A DNA stretch of 42,359 bases, from contig CAYMFD010000020.1 in NCBI GenBank assembly GCA_964389475.1, positions 1-42,359 of the forward strand, written 5' to 3'. Position numbers and translations under genes: made by a program. The notes under the pieces were generated by a model that saw only the letters and a list, made by a program, of their open reading frames with translations, ran no database searches and was not told the origin of the DNA. The DNA comes from CAYMFD01 sp964389475. GTDB taxonomy: Bacteria > Bacteroidota > Bacteroidia > Chitinophagales > Saprospiraceae. Of the stretch, positions 16,543 through 25,404 are shown in pieces (position 1 is the first letter of the stretch; every line of letters starts with the position of its first letter).

Positions 16543-19431
16543 ATGTTTAAAACTCTCAAGCTATTATTAATAGTAGCAGCAAGTATGGTCTGCCTAGCGG
16601 CCCATGCACAGAACGGTACTATCCGTGGTACAGTCATCGAGGACGCCTCTGGTGAGACCCTCATCGCTGTATCTGTATATACGGATGACGATGCGGCAGG
16701 CACCTCTACTGACCTCGATGGTTCTTTTGAGCTATCTCTACCAGCTGGTACGTACAGCCTCAACTTTTCTTACATCTCTTACCAAAACATGCGCATCACA
16801 GATGTAGTCGTGGCACCGGGTGAGATCACCCTACTAGAAAATATACGTCTACTAAGCGATGCTGAGCAACTCGAAGAGGTCGTCATCACAGCAGCGGCCG
16901 TACGATCTAGCGAGGCGGCCCTACTTACCCTAAAGCGTAAGTCGACTAACCTAGTAGATGGTATATCGTCTGCACGATTTAAAAAGATCGGCGACTCCAA
17001 TGCGGCTAGCGCTGTCAAACGAGTCACGGGTGTCTCTATCGAAGGCGGCAAGTATGTATACGTACGAGGTCTAGGTGATAGATACACCAAGACCATGCTC
17101 AATGGTCTAGACATACCAGGCCTCGACCCTGATCGCAACTCTCTGCAGATCGACATATTCCCGACCAATATCATCGACAACATGACGATCTACAAGACGT
17201 CGCTCGCTGAGCTACCAGCGGACTACAGTGGTGGTGTTGTCAATATAGAGACCAAGGCATTCCCAGAGGAGCCGACATTTGATGTATCGCTCAGTATTGC
17301 CTACAATCCAGATATGCACCTCCGCGATGACTTTCTCACATATGATGGAGGTGGTACAGACTTTCTAGGCTTCGACGACGGTACACGATCACTGCCAGAT
17401 GCAGCGAGACGACTAGAGATCCCGTCACCAGGCAGTCAGGACAGCCCAGAGCGAGTCAATCAGTTTCTCAATGAGTTTGACTCTACATTAGGTGCGACCA
17501 CGACGACTAGTATGCCAGACGTCAGTGTAGGCCTCTCCTATGGCGACCAGATCACTGTCGGTGATAATAACAAGCTGGGTTATACATTCTCTACCTCTTA
17601 CAAGAGCAGCCGCCAACTATTTGACGATGCCTTCTTCGGAGAATACCAGCGCAACACGGCCAATGAGGTCTTCGAGCTACAGCGTGCGACTACGCAGCAA
17701 GGCGTACTGAGTCAAGAAAACACCTTGCTATCTGCTATGGGTGGCCTCGCTTACAAAACCAGGCATAGCAAGCACCGCCTTAGCCTCATGCACTTGCAGA
17801 ATGGTGAAAAAAGAACGGGGCAGTTCAATATCTTTAACGATGAGCAAGGTGTCGGTCAGTCGGGCTACGAGTCCGTGTCAGACAATCTCGAGTACAGCCA
17901 GAGAAGCCTTACCAACGTACTAGCGACGGGTGAGTACTACTCTGAGAATGGCAAGCGTACCGTAGAATGGAAGCTGTCGCCTACCCTATCACGACTTAGC
18001 GATCCTGATATCAGAAAGACCGCATTTACTACAGATGGTGGATCGAGAGATTTTCAATTCGTAGCCGGTGCAGGAGGTAACCCTACCCGTATCTGGAGAG
18101 ACCTGACAGAGGTAAGTATCGCATCAGGTCTCAACGTGACTAACGACGTCAAAGCCTTTGGTCGTAATGCCAAGGTCAAGTACGGCCTAATTCAAGTCTT
18201 TAAGAATCGGGACTACAGCATACTATCCTACAACCTACTATTCGATGGCAATCAGCCACAGTGGTCAGGTAATCCCAATGAAGTTTTCACAACAGAAAAC
18301 CTCTACCCCAATGGTGTCCTGTACTACCAATCAGGCAACAACACACCTAACCCCAACGAGTACAATAGTCGCTCTAGCAACTCTGCTGGATACGTAAGCG
18401 CTACGGTATCTCCTACCAGCAGCACCAAGGCGACGATAGGTCTACGAGCAGAATACTTCCAGCAGTGGCACACTGGTAGAGATGTACTATGGGCCAATGG
18501 TAATACAGAGGCAGGTAGCAACCTAGACAACGAGAAGGTACTAGATGCCCTAGATCTCTTCCCGTCTATAAACATCACGCAGGAGCTTGCCGATAAGCAA
18601 AATCTACGTCTATCCTATAGCCGTACGATAGCAAGACCTAGCTTTAAGGAGCTGTCCTTTGCACAGATCGTCGACCCATTGACCAATCGTATTTTCAATG
18701 GTAGCCTCTTCTCTTACGAAGGATGGGAAGGTAACCTAACAGAGACACGCATAGACAATATCGACCTGAGATGGGAGCTATATGGTAGCAACGGACAGTT
18801 GTTTTCTGTAAGTGGTTTCTACAAGCGTTTTCAAGATCCTATCGAGCTGGTGAGAATACCTACTGCACTCACGACCAATGAATTTCAGCCGCGTAATGTC
18901 GGTGATGGTGAACTCTTCGGTGTAGAGATTGAGGTACGCAAGGACTTCTCTTTCCTATCAGAAAAACTACAGAAACTCAGTCTCAGCTCTAATGTCACGA
19001 TCGTAGAGTCTAGCATAGACATGACAGACATCGAGTTTAGCGCTAGACAGGCTTTCGAAAAGCCAGGTGAGACGGTCGTCAATACTCGATCTATGCAGGG
19101 CCAGGCGCCATACATCATCAATGCTGGCCTCGTATACAATGACCCAGACAAGCTATTTGACGCCGGCCTTTACTACAATGTTAAGGGAGAGACCCTCGTC
19201 GTCGTAGGTGGTGGACTATTCCCAGACGTATACAGCGAGCCTTTTCACTCTATGAAGGCGACGATCAATAAAGGCGTCAGTGATAAAGCGTCGATCAGCC
19301 TAGAAGTAGATAATCTCTTTAACGATGTGAGAGAGGAGTTTTACCAAGGTTTCAATGCTACAGATCAGCTATTCACTAGGTTTAGCCCTGGCGTGACGAT
19401 AGGTCTAGGTGTTAATTACAAGCTGCTCTAG
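16543..19431 (+). CDS. TonB-dependent outer-membrane receptor with carboxypeptidase-regulatory-like domain
   Basis: 962-residue outer-membrane transporter. The signal peptide ends at HAQ (residue 23). A CarboxypepD_reg-like domain (about 26-110) contains GTIRGTVIEDASGETLIAV and FELSLPAGTYSLNFSYISY. The plug domain (about 115-240) includes YVYVRGLGDRYTKTMLNGLD and SLAELPADYSGGVVNIETK. A 22-strand-type barrel follows, ending ITIGLGVNYKLL-like with a terminal hydrophobic residue. No SusD partner is present; the neighbour is the beta-helix lipoprotein. It takes up an unknown ligand using TonB energy. Its genes sit between two strong terminators. Leucine codons are largely CTA, as in the rest of the window, so there is no sign of recent transfer. 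Confidence 0.95.
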   Translation: MFKTLKLLLIVAASMVCLAAHAQNGTIRGTVIEDASGETLIAVSVYTDDDAAGTSTDLDGSFELSLPAGTYSLNFSYISYQNMRITDVVVAPGEITLLENIRLLSDAEQLEEVVITAAAVRSSEAALLTLKRKSTNLVDGISSARFKKIGDSNAASAVKRVTGVSIEGGKYVYVRGLGDRYTKTMLNGLDIPGLDPDRNSLQIDIFPTNIIDNMTIYKTSLAELPADYSGGVVNIETKAFPEEPTFDVSLSIAYNPDMHLRDDFLTYDGGGTDFLGFDDGTRSLPDAARRLEIPSPGSQDSPERVNQFLNEFDSTLGATTTTSMPDVSVGLSYGDQITVGDNNKLGYTFSTSYKSSRQLFDDAFFGEYQRNTANEVFELQRATTQQGVLSQENTLLSAMGGLAYKTRHSKHRLSLMHLQNGEKRTGQFNIFNDEQGVGQSGYESVSDNLEYSQRSLTNVLATGEYYSENGKRTVEWKLSPTLSRLSDPDIRKTAFTTDGGSRDFQFVAGAGGNPTRIWRDLTEVSIASGLNVTNDVKAFGRNAKVKYGLIQVFKNRDYSILSYNLLFDGNQPQWSGNPNEVFTTENLYPNGVLYYQSGNNTPNPNEYNSRSSNSAGYVSATVSPTSSTKATIGLRAEYFQQWHTGRDVLWANGNTEAGSNLDNEKVLDALDLFPSINITQELADKQNLRLSYSRTIARPSFKELSFAQIVDPLTNRIFNGSLFSYEGWEGNLTETRIDNIDLRWELYGSNGQLFSVSGFYKRFQDPIELVRIPTALTTNEFQPRNVGDGELFGVEIEVRKDFSFLSEKLQKLSLSSNVTIVESSIDMTDIEFSARQAFEKPGETVVNTRSMQGQAPYIINAGLVYNDPDKLFDAGLYYNVKGETLVVVGGGLFPDVYSEPFHSMKATINKGVSDKASISLEVDNLFNDVREEFYQGFNATDQLFTRFSPGVTIGLGVNYKLL

Positions 19432-19464
19432 TACAGCATTCAAGACTTACATTTATGTTTTCGT

Positions 19465-19500
19465 AGGACCTTTGGTTGGGAAGCCAAGGGTCCTTTTTTT
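19465..19500 (+). terminator. intrinsic terminator after the receptor gene
   Basis: AGGACCTTTGG (19465-19475) pairs with CCAAGGGTCCT (19484-19494) with one G-U pair, followed by seven T. It lies 34 bp after the receptor stop. Confidence 0.85.
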
Positions 19501-19632
19501 ATCCCTCTATCAATAGAGCACATTTACGGCTTAGCGCCAACGAGTTGTTAAGTCATCTTAAGCATGTAAAAAATCCATCATTTAAGGTACTTTTACACCT
19601 TTAAGACCTGAACACTTCCATAGCACAGCCAT

Positions 19633-20361
19633 TTGCATAGTAGCCTAGTCATAATACCCACCTACAACGAGATGGAAAACATAGACCAGATCATCGCAGC
19701 GGTGATGGGTCTAGACGAGTACTACCATGTCCTGATCGTGGATGACGGATCTCCCGATGGTACGGGCACAAGGGTCAAAGAGCTACAGCAACAGTACGGC
19801 ACAAGGTTGCACCTGCTAGAGCGAGCAGGCAAGCTAGGTCTAGGCACGGCCTATATCGCAGGGTTTAAATACGGCATCGAGCACAAGTACGACTTCATCT
19901 ATGAGATGGACGCTGACTTTAGCCATAACCCCAAAGACTTACCCCGCCTACTATCGGCTGTCAAGGACGGTACATTTAGCGTGGCTGTAGGCTCGCGATA
20001 TACCAAGGGAGGTGGCATTAAAAACTGGCCAGCAGATAGGCTCGTACTTAGTTATGGCGCTAGTCTGTATGTACGCCTGATCACATGGATGACGGTTAAA
20101 GATCCTACAGCAGGCTTCCTCTGCTATCGTCGAGAAGTGCTAGAGGCTATTGATTTTGAAAAAATACGATTCGTGGGGTATGCCTTTCAGATCGAAATGA
20201 AATATGTGGCCAATCTACTCGGTTACCGCATCATAGAGGTACCTATCACCTTTATAGACAGGGAGCTAGGTACTAGTAAGATGTCTAAGGGGATCATCAG
20301 CGAGGCCATATTGGGTGTACTCAAGCTCAAATGGAGAGGCCTTACGGGATTCTACCGGTGA
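19633..20361 (+). CDS. polyprenol-phosphate mannosyltransferase-like glycosyltransferase (GT2)
   Basis: 242-residue GT-A fold enzyme of the dolichol-phosphate mannose synthase type. It transfers a sugar from a nucleotide donor to a polyprenyl phosphate at the cytoplasmic face of the membrane. Visible motifs are VIIPTYNEMENI at the start, VDDGSPDGT (36-44), GKLGLGTAY (66-74), the metal-binding DAD at 93-95 (MDADFSHNP), VGSRYTKGG and the late PITFIDRELGTSKMSKGI. The only possible start giving the complete first beta strand is TTG at 19633; a stop lies just upstream. There is no C-terminal transmembrane pair, as in soluble Dpm1-like forms. The product may feed lipoprotein or surface glycosylation. 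Confidence 0.9.
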   Translation: MHSSLVIIPTYNEMENIDQIIAAVMGLDEYYHVLIVDDGSPDGTGTRVKELQQQYGTRLHLLERAGKLGLGTAYIAGFKYGIEHKYDFIYEMDADFSHNPKDLPRLLSAVKDGTFSVAVGSRYTKGGGIKNWPADRLVLSYGASLYVRLITWMTVKDPTAGFLCYRREVLEAIDFEKIRFVGYAFQIEMKYVANLLGYRIIEVPITFIDRELGTSKMSKGIISEAILGVLKLKWRGLTGFYR

Positions 20362-20473
20362 TCGTCCTCTCATAGGTCACCACACCACCCAACTATCATA
20401 CAATTAATCAAAAACATCATGAGAGAGCCGACAAGCCTCTTACCTATAAGCCATTACTAAAGCAAGATCTAAT

Positions 20474-21706
20474 ATGCAAATCCGAGACGACAGGTATCAA
20501 CTAGACGGGGTCGACGTATTACCGCTCGTAGAGCAGTACGGCTGTCCCCTGTATGTGTACAGCACCAAGAGCATGCAAGCGCAGTATGCCAAACTGACGG
20601 ATGCATTTAAGGTCAAACGACTCAAGCTCAACTATGCCTGTAAGGCACTTACTAACATCAATGTGCTGCGATATATGAAGCACCTAGGCACAGGTCTAGA
20701 TACGGTGTCTATCCAGGAAGTGAGACTGGGCCTCAAGGCAGGATTTACCCCTCAAGAGATCATCTACACGCCTAACTGTGTGTCTATCGACGAGATCATC
20801 CACGCTGTCAACTACGGTGTGCGGATCAACATCGACAACCTCAGTATCCTGGAGCAGTTCGGCACGTTATACCCTGACTACCCGATATGTGTACGGGTCA
20901 ATCCACACATCATGGCGGGTGGCAATAGCAAGATATCGACAGGCCATATAGATAGTAAGTTTGGCATCAGCATACACCAACTCCCCCACGTACATCGCCT
21001 CGTCAAGGCCATGAACCTGCGGGTAGAAGGGCTACACATGCATACCGGATCGGACATACTAGATGCTGGTGTATTCTTACAAGGTGCAGAGATACTACTA
21101 CAGGCCGCTTGGGAGTTTCCAGACCTAGACTACCTAGACTTCGGCAGTGGATTTAAGATCGACTACAAGGGTGACGGCATCTACACAGATGTAGAGGAGT
21201 TAGGCGAGCAGATCTCAGAGCGATTTAACAGCTTCTGTGCAGAGTATGGTCGCGATCTGATGCTCATATTTGAGCCCGGCAAGTATCTGGTGAGTGAGTC
21301 AGGCTACTTCCTGACTAGGGTCAATGTGATCAAGCAGACTACCTCCACTGTATTTGCTGGGGTCGACAGTGGTCTCAACCACTTTATCAGACCGATGCTG
21401 TACGACGCCTATCACCGCATCACCAACATCAGTAAGATAGAAGGTCGACAGCGGATATACACGGTCGTCGGCTACATCTGCGAGACCGACACCTTTGGTA
21501 TCAATCGAAAACTAACAGAAGTCCACGAGGGCGACATCCTGGCCTTTCATAATGCAGGTGCCTACTGCTATATGATGAGTAGCAACTATAATAGTCGCTA
21601 TCGACCGGCAGAGGTACTCATCCACGACGGGCAGCCCCACCTCATCAGGCAACGCGAGACATTCGACGACATACTGCACAATCAAGTCGAACAAGACATT
21701 TTTTGA
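20474..21706 (+). CDS. lysA: diaminopimelate decarboxylase
   Basis: Cytoplasmic PLP enzyme that converts meso-diaminopimelate to L-lysine, the last step of the pathway. It is 410 residues with a fold-III barrel and a C-terminal beta domain. The PLP lysine is Lys57 (NYACKALTN). GLHMHTGSD, the phosphate-binding DFGSGFKIDY, FEPGKYLV, the active-site cysteine at residue 336 (CETDTFG) and AGAYCYMMSSNYN are all in place. The start at ATG 20474 fits family length. It lies 112 bp after the glycosyltransferase gene and 22 bp before the phosphatase gene, so it may share a transcript with them. Confidence 0.96.
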   Translation: MQIRDDRYQLDGVDVLPLVEQYGCPLYVYSTKSMQAQYAKLTDAFKVKRLKLNYACKALTNINVLRYMKHLGTGLDTVSIQEVRLGLKAGFTPQEIIYTPNCVSIDEIIHAVNYGVRINIDNLSILEQFGTLYPDYPICVRVNPHIMAGGNSKISTGHIDSKFGISIHQLPHVHRLVKAMNLRVEGLHMHTGSDILDAGVFLQGAEILLQAAWEFPDLDYLDFGSGFKIDYKGDGIYTDVEELGEQISERFNSFCAEYGRDLMLIFEPGKYLVSESGYFLTRVNVIKQTTSTVFAGVDSGLNHFIRPMLYDAYHRITNISKIEGRQRIYTVVGYICETDTFGINRKLTEVHEGDILAFHNAGAYCYMMSSNYNSRYRPAEVLIHDGQPHLIRQRETFDDILHNQVEQDIF

Positions 21707-21728
21707 CGATCCTATAAAATCCGAAGTT

Positions 21729-22307
21729 ATGCGACTACTCCTAGGTCTAGCCATCATACTCACCTTCGCCGCCTGCAAACCAGAGGCCGGTAATACCAAG
21801 CGTGACACTCTCGTACGGTCTCTTACCAATAAGCACATCATCCTCAACGATGGTAGCAAGATAGCCCTCGCCGCTGACCAAGACGTGATCGTATGTGTCC
21901 GCCATGCAGAAAAAGACACAACACAAAGCAACAACCCGAGTCTCACCCGTGCCGGTATCGACAGGAGTGATCGCCTGACCAGAATCCTTGCGGACTTTGA
22001 CCTGACCGGCGTCTTCTCCACACCTTTTACACGGACCCTCAGTACAGTTACAGGGGCAGCAGCTGGCCACCAACTCGCCGTGACTCCCTATAGACCTGCC
22101 GGCATCCCCAAGCTTGCCCAGAGCTTTAAGGATGACGACACAGTACAGCGAGCCGTGATAGCTGGTCATAGTAACACGACGCCTGGTCTGATCAATCAGC
22201 TGATGGGCAAGGCTCACCTCCTAGAGTCGATCCCCGAGGATCAGTATGATAACTTCTATGTTGTGATACTATCAGATCCACCTGTGATACATGAGTTGAA
22301 ATATTAA
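21729..22307 (+). CDS. histidine phosphatase (phosphoglycerate mutase-like) lipoprotein
   Basis: 192-residue predicted lipoprotein (MRLLLGLAIILTFAAC, lipobox cysteine at 16) with a small histidine-phosphatase domain. The catalytic histidine is His59 in VRHAEK. The second histidine is His147 in AGHSNTTPG, and STPFTRTLSTV supplies the usual arginine. The fold is shorter than metabolic mutases. Such periplasmic members are annotated as phosphatases with unknown substrate. It follows lysA by 22 bp on the same strand. The valS gene downstream has its own -7 box. Confidence 0.85.
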   Translation: MRLLLGLAIILTFAACKPEAGNTKRDTLVRSLTNKHIILNDGSKIALAADQDVIVCVRHAEKDTTQSNNPSLTRAGIDRSDRLTRILADFDLTGVFSTPFTRTLSTVTGAAAGHQLAVTPYRPAGIPKLAQSFKDDDTVQRAVIAGHSNTTPGLINQLMGKAHLLESIPEDQYDNFYVVILSDPPVIHELKY

Positions 22308-22331
22308 TTACGACGCCTTACCTAGAAGGTC

Positions 22332-22339
22332 TATTTTTG
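22332..22339 (+). promoter_or_regulatory. -7 box upstream of valS
   Basis: TATTTTTG fits TAnnTTTG exactly and lies 54 nt before the valS ATG. No TTG is seen at the usual -33 distance. Confidence 0.4.
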
Positions 22340-22393
22340 CAGTTTCCAAAAAAGAAGCTGCACTCTTATTAACTAGCGATCAGTAGACAACCT

Positions 22394-25033
22394 ATGAATC
22401 TCTCTTCACAATATACCCCACAAGAAATCGAGTCTAAATGGTACGAGCATTGGCTGGAGCACAACTACTTTCACAGTGAGCCTGACGAGAGAGAGGCTTT
22501 CAGCATCGTAATACCTCCGCCCAATGTGACGGGTGTGCTGCACATGGGGCATATGCTTAATAATACGATCCAGGATATCCTCATACGTAAGGCTAGGCTC
22601 GACGGTAAGAATGCCTGCTGGGTACCAGGTACAGACCACGCTTCGATAGCCACAGAGGCCAAGGTGGTCAAGATGCTCCGCGAAGAAGGCATTAAGAAGA
22701 GTGACCTTACAAGGGAAGAGTTTCTAGGTAGAGCTTACGAATGGAAAGACAAATACGGTGGTATCATCCTCAAGCAACTGCGTAAACTAGGTGCCAGTTG
22801 TGACTGGGAGCGGACGGCCTTTACAATGGACGAGTCGCGATCCAAAGCGGTCCTTAAGGCATTCGTAGACCTGTATAATAGTGATAAGCTCTACCGTAAG
22901 AAGCGGATGGTCAACTGGGATCCTGAGGCTAAAACGGTACTCAGTAACGAGGAAGTTCTGTATGCCGAGGAGCAGTCCAATCTATACCACGTCAAGTATA
23001 TGATAGAGGGTGGCGATGGTGAGTTTATCACCGTAGCGACGACTAGACCAGAGACGATCATGGGTGATAGTGCGGTTGCCGTACATCCCGACGATCCGCG
23101 ATATAGCCACCTCAAGGGCAAGAAGGTCATCGTACCGCTTGTCAATCGAGCCGTACCGATCATATTCGACGACTACGTAACCATGGACTTCGGTACAGGA
23201 GCCCTCAAGGTGACGCCAGCCCACGATGTCAATGACCACGAGATCGGCCAGCGACATAACCTAGAGGTAATCGATATCTTTAATGATGATGGTACGTTAA
23301 GCGAGGCGGCTCAGATTCACGTAGGCGTCGACCGCTTCGATGCTCGACGACTCGTAAAAGACGATCTAAAAGGCGTGGATCTTCTGATCAAGATCGAGTC
23401 TCACATGCACAACGTAGGTCGGTCTGAGCGGACGAGTGCCGTCGTTGAGCCTAAGCTCAGCCTGCAGTGGTACGTCGATATGGAAGCCCTTGCCAAGCCA
23501 GCCCTTGATGCTGTGATGAGCGATGAGGTAGAGTTCTTTCCAAAGAACCAAAAGAACCTCTACAGTCACTGGATGACCAACATCCGTGACTGGTGCATCA
23601 GTCGTCAACTCTGGTGGGGACACCAGATACCAGCTTGGTACTACGAGGATAAGATCTTTGTCGCTAATACAGCCGAAGAAGCACTTCAACAAGCACATGA
23701 GCAAACAGGCAATAAATCGCTTACAATAAGAGATTTACGTCAGGACGAGGACGTACTTGATACATGGTTTAGCAGTTGGTTGTGGCCGATATCTGTCTTT
23801 GACGGATTCGAGTCTAGAGAAGAGCTGGACTACTACTACCCGACGTCTGTATTGGTAACGGGTTGGGATATCATCTTCCTATGGGTGGCCCGGATGGTCA
23901 TGGCCGGTTACGAGTGGGAGCAGAAGCGACCATTTGACCATGTCTACTTTACAGGGATGGTACGCGATAATCAACGTCGAAAGATGAGTAAGTCTCTCGG
24001 AAATAGCCCGGATGCACTAGAGCTCATCGACACCTATGGAGCCGACGGTGTACGGTTTGGGATGTTGAGCTCTAGCCCGGCTGGTGGTGACCTACTCTTC
24101 GAAACCAAACTCTGTGAGCAGGGCCGTAACTTCTGTAACAAGATGTGGAATGCCCTCCGCCTCGTCAAAGGCTGGTCAACACATGACAATGCTGCAAGTG
24201 AGGTAGAGAACCTCGCAATACGATGGATTGAGACCAAGCTACAAGCCGTAACTGCACAAGTAGAGCAAAACTATAAGGAGTACCGTCTATCAGAGGCGCT
24301 GACTGCCCTATACAGTTTCGTCTGGAATGACTTCTGCTCGTGGTACCTAGAGATGATCAAGCCCGAGAAAGACGGTCAGCTATCTCAGGCAGCCGTAGAC
24401 GTCACGATCAATGTCTATGAGCAAATCTGCCAGGTGCTACACCCATTCATGCCATTCATCACAGAGGAGATCTGGCACCAGCTCAGAGATCGCCAAGATG
24501 GAGAAGACTGCGTAGTCAGTACCTATCCAAAGGCGGATGCTCTCAGTAGCGACGATAAAGCTTTCCTCGCTCACATCGATAGCATGCAAGACATCATCTC
24601 GCAGGTCCGTGCTCTTCGTAATAAGAATGGCATCAAGATGAAGGAGCCACTCGACCTTACTGCCGTAACAAGCAAGGGAACGGATGCGCTATTTGCAGTA
24701 GACGGCCTTACCGCCGCCGCTAGTAAGATGGCTGTCCTCAGTAGCTTCACGCAGGGTACGAGCGAGACCGAAGGCTTACTATTCATAGGTGGTGCCGATC
24801 AGTTCATCCTACAGGTAGACCTCGACATCGATACCGAGGCAGAACTAGCAGAAAAAGAAAAGGAACTCGTCTACCAGCAGGGCTTCGTTAAGTCCATCAT
24901 GGGCAAGCTAGGCAACGAACGATTCGTCAATAATGCGCCGCAGCAGGTCGTCGCTAACGAACGTAAGAAGCTAGCCGATGGCGAAGCAAGGATTACGATT
25001 TTACAGGAGGAGATCGGGAGGTTGAAAAGTTAG
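22394..25033 (+). CDS. valS: valyl-tRNA synthetase
   Basis: Cytoplasmic class I synthetase of 879 residues, normal for Bacteroidota ValRS. The HIGH motif is HMGH at 50-53 (PPPNVTGVLHMGHML) and the KMSKS loop is at 530-534 (RRKMSKSLGNSPD). Between them lies the editing domain, with VATTRPETIMGD and GTGALKVTPAHDVNDHEIG, which removes mischarged threonine. The anticodon-binding region follows (VWNDFCSWYLEMIKPE, HPFMPFITEEIWH). The C-terminal coiled coil of about 65 residues binds tRNA and ends the protein. It is the last gene of the plus-strand block, followed by a compositionally odd spacer. Confidence 0.97.
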   Translation: MNLSSQYTPQEIESKWYEHWLEHNYFHSEPDEREAFSIVIPPPNVTGVLHMGHMLNNTIQDILIRKARLDGKNACWVPGTDHASIATEAKVVKMLREEGIKKSDLTREEFLGRAYEWKDKYGGIILKQLRKLGASCDWERTAFTMDESRSKAVLKAFVDLYNSDKLYRKKRMVNWDPEAKTVLSNEEVLYAEEQSNLYHVKYMIEGGDGEFITVATTRPETIMGDSAVAVHPDDPRYSHLKGKKVIVPLVNRAVPIIFDDYVTMDFGTGALKVTPAHDVNDHEIGQRHNLEVIDIFNDDGTLSEAAQIHVGVDRFDARRLVKDDLKGVDLLIKIESHMHNVGRSERTSAVVEPKLSLQWYVDMEALAKPALDAVMSDEVEFFPKNQKNLYSHWMTNIRDWCISRQLWWGHQIPAWYYEDKIFVANTAEEALQQAHEQTGNKSLTIRDLRQDEDVLDTWFSSWLWPISVFDGFESREELDYYYPTSVLVTGWDIIFLWVARMVMAGYEWEQKRPFDHVYFTGMVRDNQRRKMSKSLGNSPDALELIDTYGADGVRFGMLSSSPAGGDLLFETKLCEQGRNFCNKMWNALRLVKGWSTHDNAASEVENLAIRWIETKLQAVTAQVEQNYKEYRLSEALTALYSFVWNDFCSWYLEMIKPEKDGQLSQAAVDVTINVYEQICQVLHPFMPFITEEIWHQLRDRQDGEDCVVSTYPKADALSSDDKAFLAHIDSMQDIISQVRALRNKNGIKMKEPLDLTAVTSKGTDALFAVDGLTAAASKMAVLSSFTQGTSETEGLLFIGGADQFILQVDLDIDTEAELAEKEKELVYQQGFVKSIMGKLGNERFVNNAPQQVVANERKKLADGEARITILQEEIGRLKS

Positions 25034-25404
25034 TGAGTTAGTAGGTTTGGATATTAGTAGGTTGGTACGGTTGCTTACTGGGTCAATTGGCGCTATTAGC
25101 TGTGTTGGCTTTATTGGGTTGATTAGCTATTTAGGTACTTAGGTGTTAAGCGCTTGAAGTGTTGAGCTTAATGTTCTTTAGTTGTTAAGGAATTGAGTTG
25201 TTTATGTGCTGCGTTAGCATTGTGGCCTTATTAGATATTGCAGGTACTATCCGGTGTTAGTGACAAGGTCCGCTGTAACAGGTGACATGCTGGTTCCAGA
25301 GCAACTCTACGAATTGACAAATATGTAAATCTGCAAATAGACAAATCGACGAATTAGCAAATAGCCAAACTTTTCACTTTGAGCTTTTTACTTTCCCCTG
25401 CTCC
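25034..25404. repeat. convergent intergenic region of biased, degenerate repetitive sequence
   Basis: 370 bp between the ends of valS and the ABC-F gene. The first about 210 bp on the plus strand are rich in G and T and poor in C, built from variants of TTAGTAGGTTG and GTTGAG. The stretch 25310-25375 repeats variants of GACAAAT and GCAAATAG about six times. No ORF or clear terminator is visible. The asymmetry suggests slippage-generated or decaying tandem sequence. Confidence 0.5.
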
